Shown: positions 42,542-51,507, numbered from the stretch's first letter. The stretch: 64,000 nt of DNA from Micromonospora pisi (GCF_003633685.1 NZ_RBKT01000001.1:7998001-8062000); one strand, 5' to 3'. Notes: generated by a model from the letters alone, not told the origin. Numbers and translations: made by a program.

Positions 42542-42593
42542 GTCGACCCGGCTCAGGCCGGCGCCGGCCACCTCCCCGGGGCGTTCACCTGTT

Positions 42594-42616
42594 CCGGGTG
42601 AACCGGGTTCACCCGG
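42594..42616 (+). terminator. Terminator after the DksA/TraR gene
   Basis: CCGGGTGAAC-CGG-GTTCACCCGG, ten-bp perfect stem with three-base loop, 53 bases past the stop. Confidence 0.7.
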
Positions 42617-42686
42617 AGCACCGGCAGTGTGGGCGCAGGACCGGCCCGGGGGAGGTCGGCCGGATCACCGGACGGAGGAGACAGTG

Positions 42687-43115
42687 ATGGCGAACAATCC
42701 GTACGCGACGTTCGAGGCGTCAATCGAGAAGACCAATCTCATCCTCCAGGAGATCGAGCAGGCGTACGGGTGGCCCAAACAGCGCCGCAACCAGTCGTAC
42801 GCCGCGCTGCGTACCGTGTTGCAGTTGCTCCGGGACCGGCTTCCGGTGCAGGAGAGCGTGCAGTTCGCCGCCCAGCTGCCGATGCTGGTGCGCGGTGTCT
42901 ACTTCGAGGGCTGGGAACCGAGCGACGTACCGATCAAGCTCAACCGGGACGACTTCCTCTACGAGGTCGGTCAGGGCTTCCCGTACGAGGTCGAGGGTGG
43001 CCCGGAGGGCGTGGTGCAGACCGTGCTGGACGCCCTGCGCCGACACATCAGCCAGGGGGAGTGGGACGACGTACGGTCCACCATGCCCAAGGACCTGCAA
43101 CGGATCATTCCCTGA
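42687..43115 (+). CDS. DUF2267 protein
   Basis: 142 residues, all helical. SYAALRTVLQLLRDRLPVQE, SVQFAAQLPMLVRGVYFEGW, then FLYEVGQGF and VVQTVLDALRRHISQGEWDD follow the DUF2267 pattern, where the central Leu-Pro-x-x-hydrophobic-Arg-x-x-Tyr-Phe-x-Gly-Trp is diagnostic. Function unknown; it is often linked to stress operons. GGAGGAG precedes the ATG at 42687. It has no gene partner; GH3 is convergent. Confidence 0.9.
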   Translation: MANNPYATFEASIEKTNLILQEIEQAYGWPKQRRNQSYAALRTVLQLLRDRLPVQESVQFAAQLPMLVRGVYFEGWEPSDVPIKLNRDDFLYEVGQGFPYEVEGGPEGVVQTVLDALRRHISQGEWDDVRSTMPKDLQRIIP

Positions 43116-43150
43116 GCACGCCCCGGTTGCCCCGGCTGTTCCCTGACCAG

Positions 43151-43167
43151 CGGGTGACCGTCACCCG
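43151..43167. terminator. Short hairpin between DUF2267 and GH3 genes
   Basis: CGGGTGA-CCG-TCACCCG, seven-bp stem, overlapping the GH3 stop codon; may terminate the forward transcript. Confidence 0.4.
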
Positions 43168-45572
43168 ACGGTCACCTCCGCGACCATCCGCCGCTCGTGG
43201 TCGACCTGGCGCAGCGCCCCGGTCAGCCGCACCGCAACCACATGGCGGTGGTCGACGCTGGAGGCCGAGAGCCTCAGCTCCACATCACCCGGCTCCACCA
43301 CCCGGAATCCGTGGCGCCCGGTGAACGAGGTCAGGTCGGCGTGCACCCGGAAGGTCACCTGCCGGGACTCGCCGGGGTCGAGTGGCACCCTGGCGTAACC
43401 GGTCAACCGGACCACCGGCCGGGTCACCTGGGCCACCGGGTCGTGCAGGTAGAGCTGAACCACCTCGGTCCCGGCCCGGTCACCGGTGTTGCGTACGGTC
43501 ACCGACACGTCGACGGTCCCATCGGTGCCGATCTCGGTCGTCTGACCCGGCACCGCCTCGACTCCGCCGACGCGTACGTCCCGCCAGTCGAAGCGGGTGT
43601 AGGAGAGACCGTGCCCGAACGGGTAGCGCGCCGTCGGGTCGATGCTGCTGACCTCGGTGCGGTGCCCGAGAGCCGGTGCCAGGTAACTCGACGGCTGGCC
43701 GCCGACGTGCCGGGGCACACTCACCGGCAGCCTCCCGGACGGGGAGACCCGGCCGGAGAGGACCCCCGCGACCGCCGGCCCGCCCTCCTCGCCGGGAAAG
43801 AACGTCTGTACGGTCGCGGCGAGCCGGTCGGCCCAGTCGCCGAGCGCGTACGGGCGGCCGGCGAGCAGTACCAGCACGACCGGGGTGCCGCTGTCCAGGA
43901 GTGCGTCCAGCAACTCCCGTTGCGCTCCGGGCAGGCACAGGTCGGCCGCGTCGGAGCCCTCGCCGGAGGTGCCGTGGCCGAAGAGGGCGGCCCGGTCGCC
44001 GAGCACCGCCACGCAGATGTCGGCGTCGGTCGCGGCAGCCACGGCGCAGGCGATGCCGGACCGGTCGGGGCCGTCGACGGTGCAGCCGAGGGTGTGGGTC
44101 ACCTCGGCCAGGGGCAGTTCGGCGCGGAGCGCGTCGAGCAGGGTCGGGATCTCGACGCCGGCCGGTACACCGGGGTGCTGACCGCCGACGTGACTCGGGA
44201 ACGTGTAGCAGCCGAGCATGCCGGTGGCATCGTCGGCGAGTGGTCCGACCAGCGCGATTTTCGACTGGGGTGGCAGGGGCAGGGCGGCACCGGTGTTGGC
44301 GAGCAGCACCACCGACTCCTCGGCGAGTTCCCGGGCCAGTGCCCGATTTGCCGGCGGGTCCAGGTCGACGGTTCCCTCCAGTGCGGCCGGGTCGTCGACC
44401 GCTCCGGTCAGGGCCGGCGGTCGCGGCTGCCAGTCCGGGTCGAGGAGCCCGAGCGCCGCCTTCTGCCGCAGCACGCGGCTCGCGGCCCGGTCGATCAGCG
44501 CCTCCGGCACGGTCCCGTCCCGGACCGCGCTGACCAGTCCCGGCCCGAAACAGCGCACGGCGGGGAGTTCCACGTCGACACCGGCGCTGAGCGCGAGCCG
44601 GGCCGCGTCCACGCCGGACCCGGCCACGTGGTGCAGCAGTTGCAGGAACGCCACTCCGAAGTAGTCCGCCACCACGGTGCCGGTGAATCCCCACCGGTCC
44701 CGGAGCAGATCGGTCAGGAGCCGTTCGTCAGCCGCCGCCGGTACCCCGTCGACCTCCGCGTACGAGTGCATGACGGAGCCGGCGCCGCCGTCGCGTACGG
44801 CCATCTCGAACGGCGGTAGCAGGACGTCGGCGAACTCGCGCGGGCCGACCGCCACCGGAGCGAAGTTGCGGCCGGCGCGGGAGGCGGAGTAGCCGGCGAA
44901 GTGTTTCAGCGTCGCCACGACGCCGGCTGACTGGAGCCCCCGTACGTACGCGGTGCCGATGGTGGCGACCAGGTACGGATCCTCGCCGATCGTCTCCTCG
45001 GTCCGCCCCCAGCGGGGGTCCCGGGTCACGTCGAGCACCGGGGCCAGCCCCTGGTGCACGCCGACCAGGCGCAGCGCCGTGCCGATCTGGGTGGCCATCC
45101 GCTCCACCAGCTCGGGGTGGAAGGTGGCGCCCCAGGCCAGTGGCGTCGGGTAGACGGTGGCACCCCAGGTCATGAAGCCGGAGAGGCACTCCTCGTGGGC
45201 GATGGCCGGAATACCGAACCGGTTCGCCGCGACGATCTCGGCCTGCATCCGGGCCAGTGCCCGGGCGCCGAGCGCCGGGTCGATCGGTGCTGTCCCGAAC
45301 GGTCGGGTGAGCTGTCCGAGTCCGACCTGGATCAGCTCCCGCCAGTCCGGGATCTCGTCCACCATGTCGTGCTGGTGCGGCGCCATGTCCTCGTCGCTCA
45401 CGTCGGCGCCCACCCAGACCCCGTAGAGCTGGGCGACCTTCTCCTCCAGCGACAGCCGGCCGAGCAGGTCGGCGACCCGTGCGTCGCTCGGTCGGGACGG
45501 ATCCTGCCAGGGTGCCAGGGGGGCCGCCGTCAGGGTGCGATGGCCGTCGCTGGTCCGGGGATCGCTGCTCAT
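43161..45572 (-). CDS. Glycoside hydrolase family 3 beta-glycosidase
   Basis: 803 residues, no signal peptide, so intracellular. The order is a GH3 N-terminal TIM barrel (LGRLSLEEKVAQLYG, QGLAPVLDVTRDPRWGRTEE, KHFAGYSASRAGRN), the nucleophile Asp303 in GTVVADYFGV, the GH3 C-terminal domain (VVLLANTGAALPLPPQSKIA, FPGEEGGPAVAGVL) and a fibronectin-III-like domain at the end (TVRNTGDRAGTEVVQLYLHD). Likely beta-glucosidase or beta-xylosidase on imported oligosaccharides. AGGAGG precedes the ATG. A palindrome 90 bases upstream suggests LacI-type control. Confidence 0.92.
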   Translation of the reverse strand: MSSDPRTSDGHRTLTAAPLAPWQDPSRPSDARVADLLGRLSLEEKVAQLYGVWVGADVSDEDMAPHQHDMVDEIPDWRELIQVGLGQLTRPFGTAPIDPALGARALARMQAEIVAANRFGIPAIAHEECLSGFMTWGATVYPTPLAWGATFHPELVERMATQIGTALRLVGVHQGLAPVLDVTRDPRWGRTEETIGEDPYLVATIGTAYVRGLQSAGVVATLKHFAGYSASRAGRNFAPVAVGPREFADVLLPPFEMAVRDGGAGSVMHSYAEVDGVPAAADERLLTDLLRDRWGFTGTVVADYFGVAFLQLLHHVAGSGVDAARLALSAGVDVELPAVRCFGPGLVSAVRDGTVPEALIDRAASRVLRQKAALGLLDPDWQPRPPALTGAVDDPAALEGTVDLDPPANRALARELAEESVVLLANTGAALPLPPQSKIALVGPLADDATGMLGCYTFPSHVGGQHPGVPAGVEIPTLLDALRAELPLAEVTHTLGCTVDGPDRSGIACAVAAATDADICVAVLGDRAALFGHGTSGEGSDAADLCLPGAQRELLDALLDSGTPVVLVLLAGRPYALGDWADRLAATVQTFFPGEEGGPAVAGVLSGRVSPSGRLPVSVPRHVGGQPSSYLAPALGHRTEVSSIDPTARYPFGHGLSYTRFDWRDVRVGGVEAVPGQTTEIGTDGTVDVSVTVRNTGDRAGTEVVQLYLHDPVAQVTRPVVRLTGYARVPLDPGESRQVTFRVHADLTSFTGRHGFRVVEPGDVELRLSASSVDHRHVVAVRLTGALRQVDHERRMVAEVTVG

Positions 45573-45956
45573 GGGCAGCCTCCTGTCGCTTGTACCGGCA
45601 CCCCGAAGCCCCGTACGCGACGGTTACGCGCCGCAGGCTGGTGCCGTTGCTTCCGATATGTTTCCGGAAACTCGGCTTCCCGTCGAGAGGGGGCTCAGCC
45701 CAGAAATCGGCCGGCCATCTTCGCCCCGAGAGGACCCCGCCGAGCATGGGGCGACTGTTGGTGCGGCTGGCTGAACCCTGAAGTACCGGCGTGGATCCGA
45801 AAAGTTGCGGAGTGCCCGCCGAGGCTCCGACCCGGCCTGCCGATCCGCCTGCCCGGCAGTTCGGGCCGTGTTAGCTTCAGGCTGCCGCACCCCTCCAACG
45901 CGGCATCGCTCGACCGACCCCCGCCACGGACGATTCCGCGCAAGAGGAGTGTCGAG
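45573..45956. other. Divergent intergenic region with an operator, no gene
   Basis: 384 bases between GH3 and the alpha/beta hydrolase. It holds the palindrome at 45660-45671 near the GH3 side and, near the hydrolase, TAGCTT at about 45875 as a -10 candidate. Open frames crossing it lack motifs. Confidence 0.5.
45660..45671. promoter_or_regulatory. Palindromic operator candidate for the GH3 gene
   Basis: GTTTCCGGAAAC is a perfect 12-bp palindrome about 90 bases upstream of the GH3 start, of the form bound by LacI-family sugar repressors in actinomycetes. The regulator is not in the window. Confidence 0.5.
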
Positions 45957-46808
45957 ATGCCTTACATCAGCGTCGGGGCGGAGAATTCCGCATCCATCGA
46001 TCTCTACTACGAGGACCACGGCTCGGGCCAGCCGGTCCTGCTCATCCCCGGGTACCCGTTCGGAGGCACCACCTGGGAGAAGCAGGTCCAGATGCTGGTC
46101 GACTCGGGCTTCCGGGCGATCACGTACGACCGCCGGGGGTTCGGCAAGTCCAGCCAGCCCACCGCCGGCTACGACTACGACACCTTCGCCGCCGACCTGG
46201 ACCAGATCATGACCACGCTCGATCTGCGTAACGTCACCCTGGTCGGGCACTCCATGGGAACCGGCGAGGTGACCCGCTACCTCGGTGCGTACGGTTCCGC
46301 GCGGGTGAACCGGGCGGTGGTCATCTCACCCATCCCGCCGTTCCTGCTCAAGACCGCGGACAACCCCGACGGCGTCGAACAGAGCCTCTTCGACGGCTTC
46401 ATGGACCAGGCCCGCAAGGATCGGTATGTCTGGTTCACCCAGTTCCTGCAGAACTTCTTCAACCTCGACGTCAACCTCGGCAAGCTGGTCAGCGAGGATG
46501 CGGTTCGGGCGAACTGGAACATGGCGATCAGTGCCTCCCCGTACGCCACCCTGGCGTGCATCCCGGCCTGGTTGACCGACTTCCGCAACGACCTGCCGAA
46601 GATCGACGTACCGCTGCTGATCATCCAGGGGGACGCCGACCGGGTGCTGCCCTTCCCCAACACCGGCAAGCGGCTGAACCAGGCCGTCAACGGCAGCAAG
46701 CTGGTGGTGCTCAAGGACGCTCCGCACGGCATCCCGTGGACCCACGCCGACGACATCAACCGTGAGTTGATGAACTTCATCAAGGAGCGGGTGCCGGTCG
46801 GCGCCTGA
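45957..46808 (+). CDS. Alpha/beta hydrolase, non-heme chloroperoxidase/esterase type
   Basis: 283 residues. Oxyanion segment LLIPGYPFGGTTW, RGFGKSSQP, nucleophile elbow VGHSMGTGEV, acid in IIQGDADRVLPF and catalytic His in KDAPHGIPWTH. The set and length are those of cofactor-free haloperoxidases, which are mostly perhydrolases or esterases in vivo. GAGGAGTG precedes the ATG at 45957. Its last 29 bases overlap the 3' end of the convergent DUF1295 gene once that frame is restored. Confidence 0.88.
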   Translation: MPYISVGAENSASIDLYYEDHGSGQPVLLIPGYPFGGTTWEKQVQMLVDSGFRAITYDRRGFGKSSQPTAGYDYDTFAADLDQIMTTLDLRNVTLVGHSMGTGEVTRYLGAYGSARVNRAVVISPIPPFLLKTADNPDGVEQSLFDGFMDQARKDRYVWFTQFLQNFFNLDVNLGKLVSEDAVRANWNMAISASPYATLACIPAWLTDFRNDLPKIDVPLLIIQGDADRVLPFPNTGKRLNQAVNGSKLVVLKDAPHGIPWTHADDINRELMNFIKERVPVGA

Positions 46809-47710
46809 GCCGCGGCAGCAGCGCGGGCACCGTCCGCATGTGTTCCCGATAACCGGGCCGGCGGTCCAGCGACCGCCGGTCCATCATCGGCACACTCACC
46901 CCGATGAAGAGCGCCAGCACGACCAGCGGCCCGATCACCGATCACCGTCCACCACGCCGACGGGACGGCGGCGACCCCGAACAGCCAGAGTCCCCACCAG
47001 AAGGCGATCTCGCCGAGGTAGTTCGGGTGGCGGACGTACCGCCAGAGGCCACGGTCGGCGACCCGCCCCCGGTTGCCCGGTTCGGCGGCGAAGCGGCGCA
47101 GTTGTCGGTCGGAGAGCGCCTCCAGCACTATCGCGGCGGCGGTGAGTACGGCGGCGAGCACGTCGAGCCAACCGAACGGGCGGTTCCCGGAGATCGCCGG
47201 CCAGCCGGGGAGCAGGCCGGCGAAGACCACGAGCGTCGGTACGAGCTGCACCCCGGTGAGGTTGACCAGCCACCAGGGCAGTCGGCCGGTGGTCCGCTCG
47301 CGCATCATCACGTAGCGCCAGTCCTCGTGCCGCAGGCCGGGCCAGCCGATCACCCAGTTGCCGGTCAGCCGCACCGCCCACGCCGTGACCAGGGCCAGCA
47401 CCAACCCCTGCCGCGCGGTCATCCCCTGTTCGGCGACGAGCAGCCAACCGGCGATCAGCAGCGGCGGCGCGACGCTCCAGTACGGGTCGTAGAGGCTGGC
47501 GTTGCGTACCAGAACGGAGCCGGCGAAGACCACCGCCGTGCCGACCAGGTCGGCGCAGAATGCGGCGGTCAGCGGCTCCTGGTGCGGGGCGAGGAGCCAC
47601 CAGGTCAGGGCACCGGCGGCGGTGGCCACCAGGTACACCCCGGCCACCAGGCCGAGGGAGACCGCACGCGAGGTGTCGGCCAGACTCCCGCCGATCCGGT
47701 ACGACGACAC
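46780..47710 (-). pseudogene. DUF1295 membrane protein interrupted by a 7-bp tandem duplication
   Basis: From GTG 47710 the reverse strand encodes a steroid-reductase-like DUF1295 protein: seven or so helices, LVRNASLYDPYWSVAPPLLI, LTGNWVIGWPGLRHEDWRY, then the cofactor-type motif GLWRYVRHPNYLGEIAFWWG. After WWTVIG the frame is lost at 46931-46944, where the seven bases CCGATCA occur twice in tandem on the forward strand. Removing one copy restores the expected end: IGPLVVLALFIGVSVPMMDR, PGYREHMRTVPALLP and a TGA at 46780 (307 residues in all). As written, the frame runs on into sequence antisense to the hydrolase. It is either a real disruption, a slippage switch or an assembly error. Confidence 0.8.
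46931..46944. repeat. 7-bp tandem duplication (CCGATCA twice) causing a frameshift
   Basis: CCGATCACCGATCA. One copy keeps the DUF1295 frame, two copies break it. Confidence 0.85.
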
Positions 47711-47715
47711 GTCGC

Positions 47716-47721
47716 ACCCTA
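47716..47721 (-). promoter_or_regulatory. Leaderless -10 element for the DUF1295 gene
   Basis: TAGGGT on the reverse strand, five bases before the GTG at 47710. Confidence 0.45.
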
Positions 47722-47773
47722 ACCCGCGGACAAGGCCGACGTCACCGTCCACGGACACGGTGGTCGACTCGAG

Positions 47774-47806
47774 CGGTGGGGCCCCACGTGGTGTTGGGCC
47801 CCACCG
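47774..47806 (-). terminator. Terminator after the FKBP gene
   Basis: CGGTGGGGCCC (47774-47784) pairs with GGGCCCCACCG (47796-47806), 11 bp with an 11-base loop, 80 bases downstream of the reverse-strand stop. Confidence 0.6.
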
Positions 47807-47884
47807 CCCGCTGTCGCGATGGCCCCGCCGGCGGCCTGCTCTCCGACGGGGCGGTGGTGCGTGGTGGCGGTACGAACGTGCTCG

Positions 47885-48253
47885 TTACTTGATGTCGACC
47901 AGGTCGACCACGAACACCAGCGTCTCGCCCGGCTTGATCGCGCCGCCGGCGCCCTGGTTGCCGTAGCCGAGGTGCGGCGGGATGACGAGCTTGCGCCGCC
48001 CGCCGACCTTCATACCGGCCACACCCTGGTCCCAGCCGGCGATGACCCGTCCGCCGCCAACCTGGAACCCGAACGGCTCACCCCGGCCCCAGGAGGAGTC
48101 GAACTCCTTGCCCGTGGAGTGGGAGACGCCCACGTAGTGCACGCTTGCCCACTGGCCGCGGCCGACCTCGGGACCGCTGCCCTCGGTGATGTCCTCGATG
48201 ACCAGGTCGGCGGGGGGTGCCCCCTCGATCGGGCCGATGTTCGGCTTTTCCAT
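47885..48253 (-). CDS. FKBP-type peptidyl-prolyl cis-trans isomerase
   Basis: A 122-residue single FKBP domain, cytosolic (no signal peptide). ASVHYVGVSHSTGKEFDSSW, then GFQVGGGRVIAGWDQGVAGM, GRRKLVIPPHLGYGNQGAGG and ETLVFVVDLVDI contain the aromatic and Asp residues of the active site. It speeds proline isomerisation in protein folding. CAGGAGGAC precedes the ATG. Monocistronic: terminator downstream, divergent gene upstream. Confidence 0.95.
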   Translation of the reverse strand: MEKPNIGPIEGAPPADLVIEDITEGSGPEVGRGQWASVHYVGVSHSTGKEFDSSWGRGEPFGFQVGGGRVIAGWDQGVAGMKVGGRRKLVIPPHLGYGNQGAGGAIKPGETLVFVVDLVDIK

Positions 48254-48438
48254 GTCCAGTCCTCCTGGGGACGAATCGCATGATCAGGAACGGAACTAAC
48301 CAATCATCCTTACTCATCGAGGCTGACCGACGTGTTCCGGCCGGGGTGTGGCCGCCGGCGCACCCGTGAGCGCGGGGTCGGACCGGCCGGATCCGGCGCT
48401 CCCGGCGGTAAGTCGCGGCTCGCCGTGACGAAGGTCGG

Positions 48439-48444
48439 TAACGT
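48439..48444 (+). promoter_or_regulatory. Leaderless -10 element for the 48452 gene
   Basis: TAACGT, seven bases, ATG at 48452. Confidence 0.5.
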
Positions 48445-48451
48445 GCGGGGC

Positions 48452-49033
48452 ATGCAGGGGGAGACCATGGTCGGATTCGGCCACAAACAGTCGTGGCTGG
48501 CCGTCCGCGACGCCGACGCCGAGGCCCTCACCGAGGCACTGGCGCTACGGGACCTGGGCACGGTTTCCTGGCGCGACGGGATCGACCTGGCCTACCTGAC
48601 CGACGACCGGCTGGTGCTCACCCCACCGCTGCCCGGAGCCCGTGACGCTCACTGGCTGCTCGCCACCGGCCGGTGGCTGCTCCGCCCGAACACCGTGGTG
48701 GACGTGGTCGAGCTCTCCGCCACCCTCGGCACCGAGGTGCAGCTCTTCGCCACCTACCGGGTCTCCGAACTGCACCGCTGGGCTCGCGCCGTCGACGGCG
48801 TCGCGGTCCGCGCGTTCGGCTTCCTCGGCGAGATCGGTGAGGTCACCGAGTGGCGCGGGGACCCCGACGACGTCGAACAGGCGATCGGGCTGCCTCCCGG
48901 GCTCGCCGGCGATCCCGACATCCTGGTCTCCGAGCACGACGTGATGCGGCTGGCCGGCGCGTGGAGCGTCGACCCGTCGACCCTGGAGTCCCGCCCGGCC
49001 CCCGGCCCGCTGCACGCGTACGCGACGCCCTGA
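48452..49033 (+). CDS. Uncharacterised actinobacterial protein
   Basis: 193 residues from ATG 48452, supported by a TAACGT leaderless -10 seven bases upstream; the frame is open earlier but not protein-like. Segments HKQSWLAVRDADAEALTEAL, LRDLGTVSWRDGIDLAY, LFATYRVSELHRWARAVDGV and FGFLGEIGEVTEWRGDP look like a small alpha/beta fold seen in many actinobacterial hypothetical proteins. No catalytic motif, signal peptide or membrane segment. I do not assign a function. Confidence 0.7.
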   Translation: MQGETMVGFGHKQSWLAVRDADAEALTEALALRDLGTVSWRDGIDLAYLTDDRLVLTPPLPGARDAHWLLATGRWLLRPNTVVDVVELSATLGTEVQLFATYRVSELHRWARAVDGVAVRAFGFLGEIGEVTEWRGDPDDVEQAIGLPPGLAGDPDILVSEHDVMRLAGAWSVDPSTLESRPAPGPLHAYATP

Positions 49034-49320
49034 CCGGGTGTCTGGCTGATCGAATCCAGTCCCGGTTGCCGCACCGGGGCGGGGTTCCGCCGGGCATCCG
49101 AGCCACCCTGACTCGTCGGTGACGCGGTGTGATCGTTGTTGACGGTTCCGGATGTCGGTGCTGGCCGAGTGGGTGGTGTTTCCGGCCGCAGCCAGGAACG
49201 CCTCGAAGCGACGGACGGCTATGGTGGTGGGCGGGTACGTGACCCGCGGGTGTCCGGTCGGGTCGGTGGGCGGCCAGCGGGTGATGATCGGAAACAGGCG
49301 GAGAGGGAGGCGGCCGGGCG
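49034..49320 (+). other. Upstream region of the MEDS-HATPase gene, nothing recognised
   Basis: 287 bases with no supported gene. A GGGTAC at 49233 lacks a GTTT at the right distance. Confidence 0.45.
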
Positions 49321-50256
49321 ATGTACCACTCCCGCGACCTCCACGAGTTCGTCCATCCAGCCCTGTTCTACGCGAACCGGCACGAATATCTCGCCGGCAC
49401 GATCCCCTTCGTCCGGGCCGGCCTGGCGGCGGGGGAACCGGTCATGGTCGCGGTACCCGAGGGCAACCTCGAACTCATCCGTGACGCGCTCGGCGCCGAC
49501 GCCGCCCGGGTGCAGTTGCACGACATGGCCGTGGCCGGCCGCAACCCTGGCCGGATCATCCCCCGGGTGCTGCTCGCCTTCGCCGACGCGCACCCGGACC
49601 GCCGGGTACGGATCATCGGTGAACCGGTCTGGGCCGGCCGGACCGCCGCCGAGTACCCCGCCTGCGCCCAGCACGAGGCCCTGATCAACGCGGCCTTCGC
49701 CGGGCGTTGCGCCACCATCCTCTGCCCGTACGACACCGGGCGCCTCGACCGGAACTGGCTCGACGACGCCTACCGCACCCACCCGGTCCTGCGGACCGCC
49801 GCCGATGCCTGGGACAGCCCCCACTACGCGGACCCGATCACCGTCGCGGACGGCTTCAACCTGCCCCTGCCACCCTCGCCCCCGCACGCGGAGACCCTCA
49901 CGGTCGATCTCCACGCGCTCTGGGCGCTCCGCCGACTGGTGACCGCCCAGGCCCTCGCCGCCGGTCTCGCCCCCGACCGGGTCGCCGACCTGACGCTCGC
50001 GGTCAACGAACTCGCCGCGAACACCGTCGAGCACACCGGGGCCGGCGGCACCTTCTCGGTCTGGACCACCGACAAACAGTTGATCTGCCAGCTCGCCGAC
50101 ACCGGGCACATCTCCGAACCGCTCGCCGGGCGGATTCCCGCGCCCGCGGACCAGCTCGGTGGACGTGGGCTGCTCCTGGTCAACGAACTCTGCGACCTCG
50201 TACGCGTACACACCCGACCGGGCGCCACCACGGTCCGCGTACACATGTACCGCTGA
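49321..50256 (+). CDS. MEDS sensor domain fused to RsbW-type HATPase (anti-sigma/regulatory kinase)
   Basis: 311 residues. Residues about 10-170 form a MEDS (DcmR-like sensory) domain: HEYLAGTIPFVRAGLAAGEP, ALIN-A-GRCATILCPYDT. Residues about 195-311 form a histidine-kinase-like ATPase of the RsbW/SpoIIAB kind: N-box VNELAANTVEHTGAGG, G1 box QLADTGHIS, G2 LGGRGLLLVNELCDLV. There is no His phosphoacceptor domain, so it is a serine-kinase-type anti-sigma regulator rather than a two-component kinase. The sigma-STAS protein at 17229 belongs to the pathway class these proteins control. GGGAGG lies upstream of the ATG. Confidence 0.85.
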   Translation: MYHSRDLHEFVHPALFYANRHEYLAGTIPFVRAGLAAGEPVMVAVPEGNLELIRDALGADAARVQLHDMAVAGRNPGRIIPRVLLAFADAHPDRRVRIIGEPVWAGRTAAEYPACAQHEALINAAFAGRCATILCPYDTGRLDRNWLDDAYRTHPVLRTAADAWDSPHYADPITVADGFNLPLPPSPPHAETLTVDLHALWALRRLVTAQALAAGLAPDRVADLTLAVNELAANTVEHTGAGGTFSVWTTDKQLICQLADTGHISEPLAGRIPAPADQLGGRGLLLVNELCDLVRVHTRPGATTVRVHMYR

Positions 50257-50262
50257 TCCGGC

Positions 50263-51423
50263 TCAGCTCCGCCCCGACCAGATCCACACCTGGTCGATCA
50301 GCGCACCGGAGTGCCCCGCGCCGTCACGTCGTCCACCGCCGAAGAGCAGCATGTCGGCGCCGGCGGCGACCAGCGTACGGCCGGAGACCTCCCCGCCGGG
50401 AACCTTCGGGACCCGGATCCAGCGGCCGGTCGTGGTCTCCAGCACCGAGCCGGTCACATCCACGTAGACGGCGGTCGAAGCCCCCCGGGCACCGGCGCTG
50501 AGTTGTCCCGCGCCCGACGTGTCCGGCAACGCCGACCAGCGACCGGTCCCCGGGTCGAGAACACCACCGTAGGTGAACGTGGTGCCCCAGTTGTCGACCC
50601 GACCACCGTCCGCGCCGCCCAGCGTCGGATTGACCAGCCTGCCGTCGACCAGCAGCCACGGCCCGGTCGAGAGGATTCGCGAGTCGGGTAGTCGGCGCCA
50701 GTCACCGCCGGCCGGGTCGAGGGCCGCGGCCCGTGCGCCCGCCGGTTTCCTACCGTTCGCGTCGGCGGACAGTTCCCGGCCGAACAGCACCAGTTCGGTG
50801 CCGGTCCAGGCCACCGCGCGGTCGAAGGAGGCGCCGAGCGGGTCGTCGGGCAGCGGCTGCCAGGTCGAGGTCCGCGCATCGAGAACGAAGTCGTCGCCGG
50901 TCCCGGCCTCGTCGGTGCCGAGGTACGCCACCAGCCGGTCGCCGGCGGCGGCGATCCCGTAACGCTCCGGGGCGAACGGGACCGCCAGCCGCCCCCAGCG
51001 GTCGGTCCCGATGTCGTACGTGAGCAGCCCCGGATGATCCTGCGACCCCCACCCGCCCGGCAGCACGTACGCCGTCCCGCCGATCACCACGCCGGAGGCG
51101 ATGGCGAACGGATACGGCGAGTCGACGATGCGCCGCCACTGACCGGTCTTCGGGTCGAGGGCGGCACCGTCGCCGAGCGGGGTCGGGTCCAACCCGCAGT
51201 CGGCGTTCGGCGGACACACCGGCTCGTCGCTCCCGCCGACCAGCAGCACCTCGCGTCCGGTCCAGAGCCCCAGCGCGCCGGTGCGGGGCGAGAGCGGCGC
51301 ACCGGTGATCCCGTGCCAGCCGGCCGTTCCGCCAGCGGGCAGCGTGTGCGCGGAACCGGTCGGGGCACAGCCGCCCAGGGCCAGCAGCCCACCGATCGAC
51401 ATCGCCGCCAGAGCCCGTCTCAT
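50263..51423 (-). CDS. Kelch-like beta-propeller lipoprotein
   Basis: 386 residues from ATG 51423. The lipoprotein signal peptide SIGGLLALGGCAP places the lipidated Cys at residue 19. The rest is a kelch/galactose-oxidase-type propeller: GLWTGREVLLVGGSDEP, VVIGGTAYVLPGGWG, DRLVAYLGTDEAG, WTGTELVLFGRE, GADMLLFGGGRR. It is probably an extracytoplasmic binding protein. A GTG directly after the upstream stop would add 28 residues before the signal peptide and is less likely. It ends seven bases from the convergent MEDS gene. Confidence 0.8.
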   Translation of the reverse strand: MRRALAAMSIGGLLALGGCAPTGSAHTLPAGGTAGWHGITGAPLSPRTGALGLWTGREVLLVGGSDEPVCPPNADCGLDPTPLGDGAALDPKTGQWRRIVDSPYPFAIASGVVIGGTAYVLPGGWGSQDHPGLLTYDIGTDRWGRLAVPFAPERYGIAAAGDRLVAYLGTDEAGTGDDFVLDARTSTWQPLPDDPLGASFDRAVAWTGTELVLFGRELSADANGRKPAGARAAALDPAGGDWRRLPDSRILSTGPWLLVDGRLVNPTLGGADGGRVDNWGTTFTYGGVLDPGTGRWSALPDTSGAGQLSAGARGASTAVYVDVTGSVLETTTGRWIRVPKVPGGEVSGRTLVAAGADMLLFGGGRRDGAGHSGALIDQVWIWSGRS

Positions 51424-51507
51424 ACCGGGTTGGACTCGCCGCGCCCCGTTCGGGTTCCCGCCCTGATTCCGCTCACGCCGCGCCGTGTCGCCGTACGTGG
51501 CAATCAC

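Noticed and set aside
43197-44819. 540-codon forward frame opposite the GH3 gene
   Set aside because: Shadow; GH3 domains are complete on the reverse strand.
46277-47758. Reading the DUF1295 locus as an intact 493-residue protein
   Set aside because: The last 150 or so residues are antisense to the hydrolase and unrelated to DUF1295; the expected C-terminus is in another frame after a 7-bp duplication.
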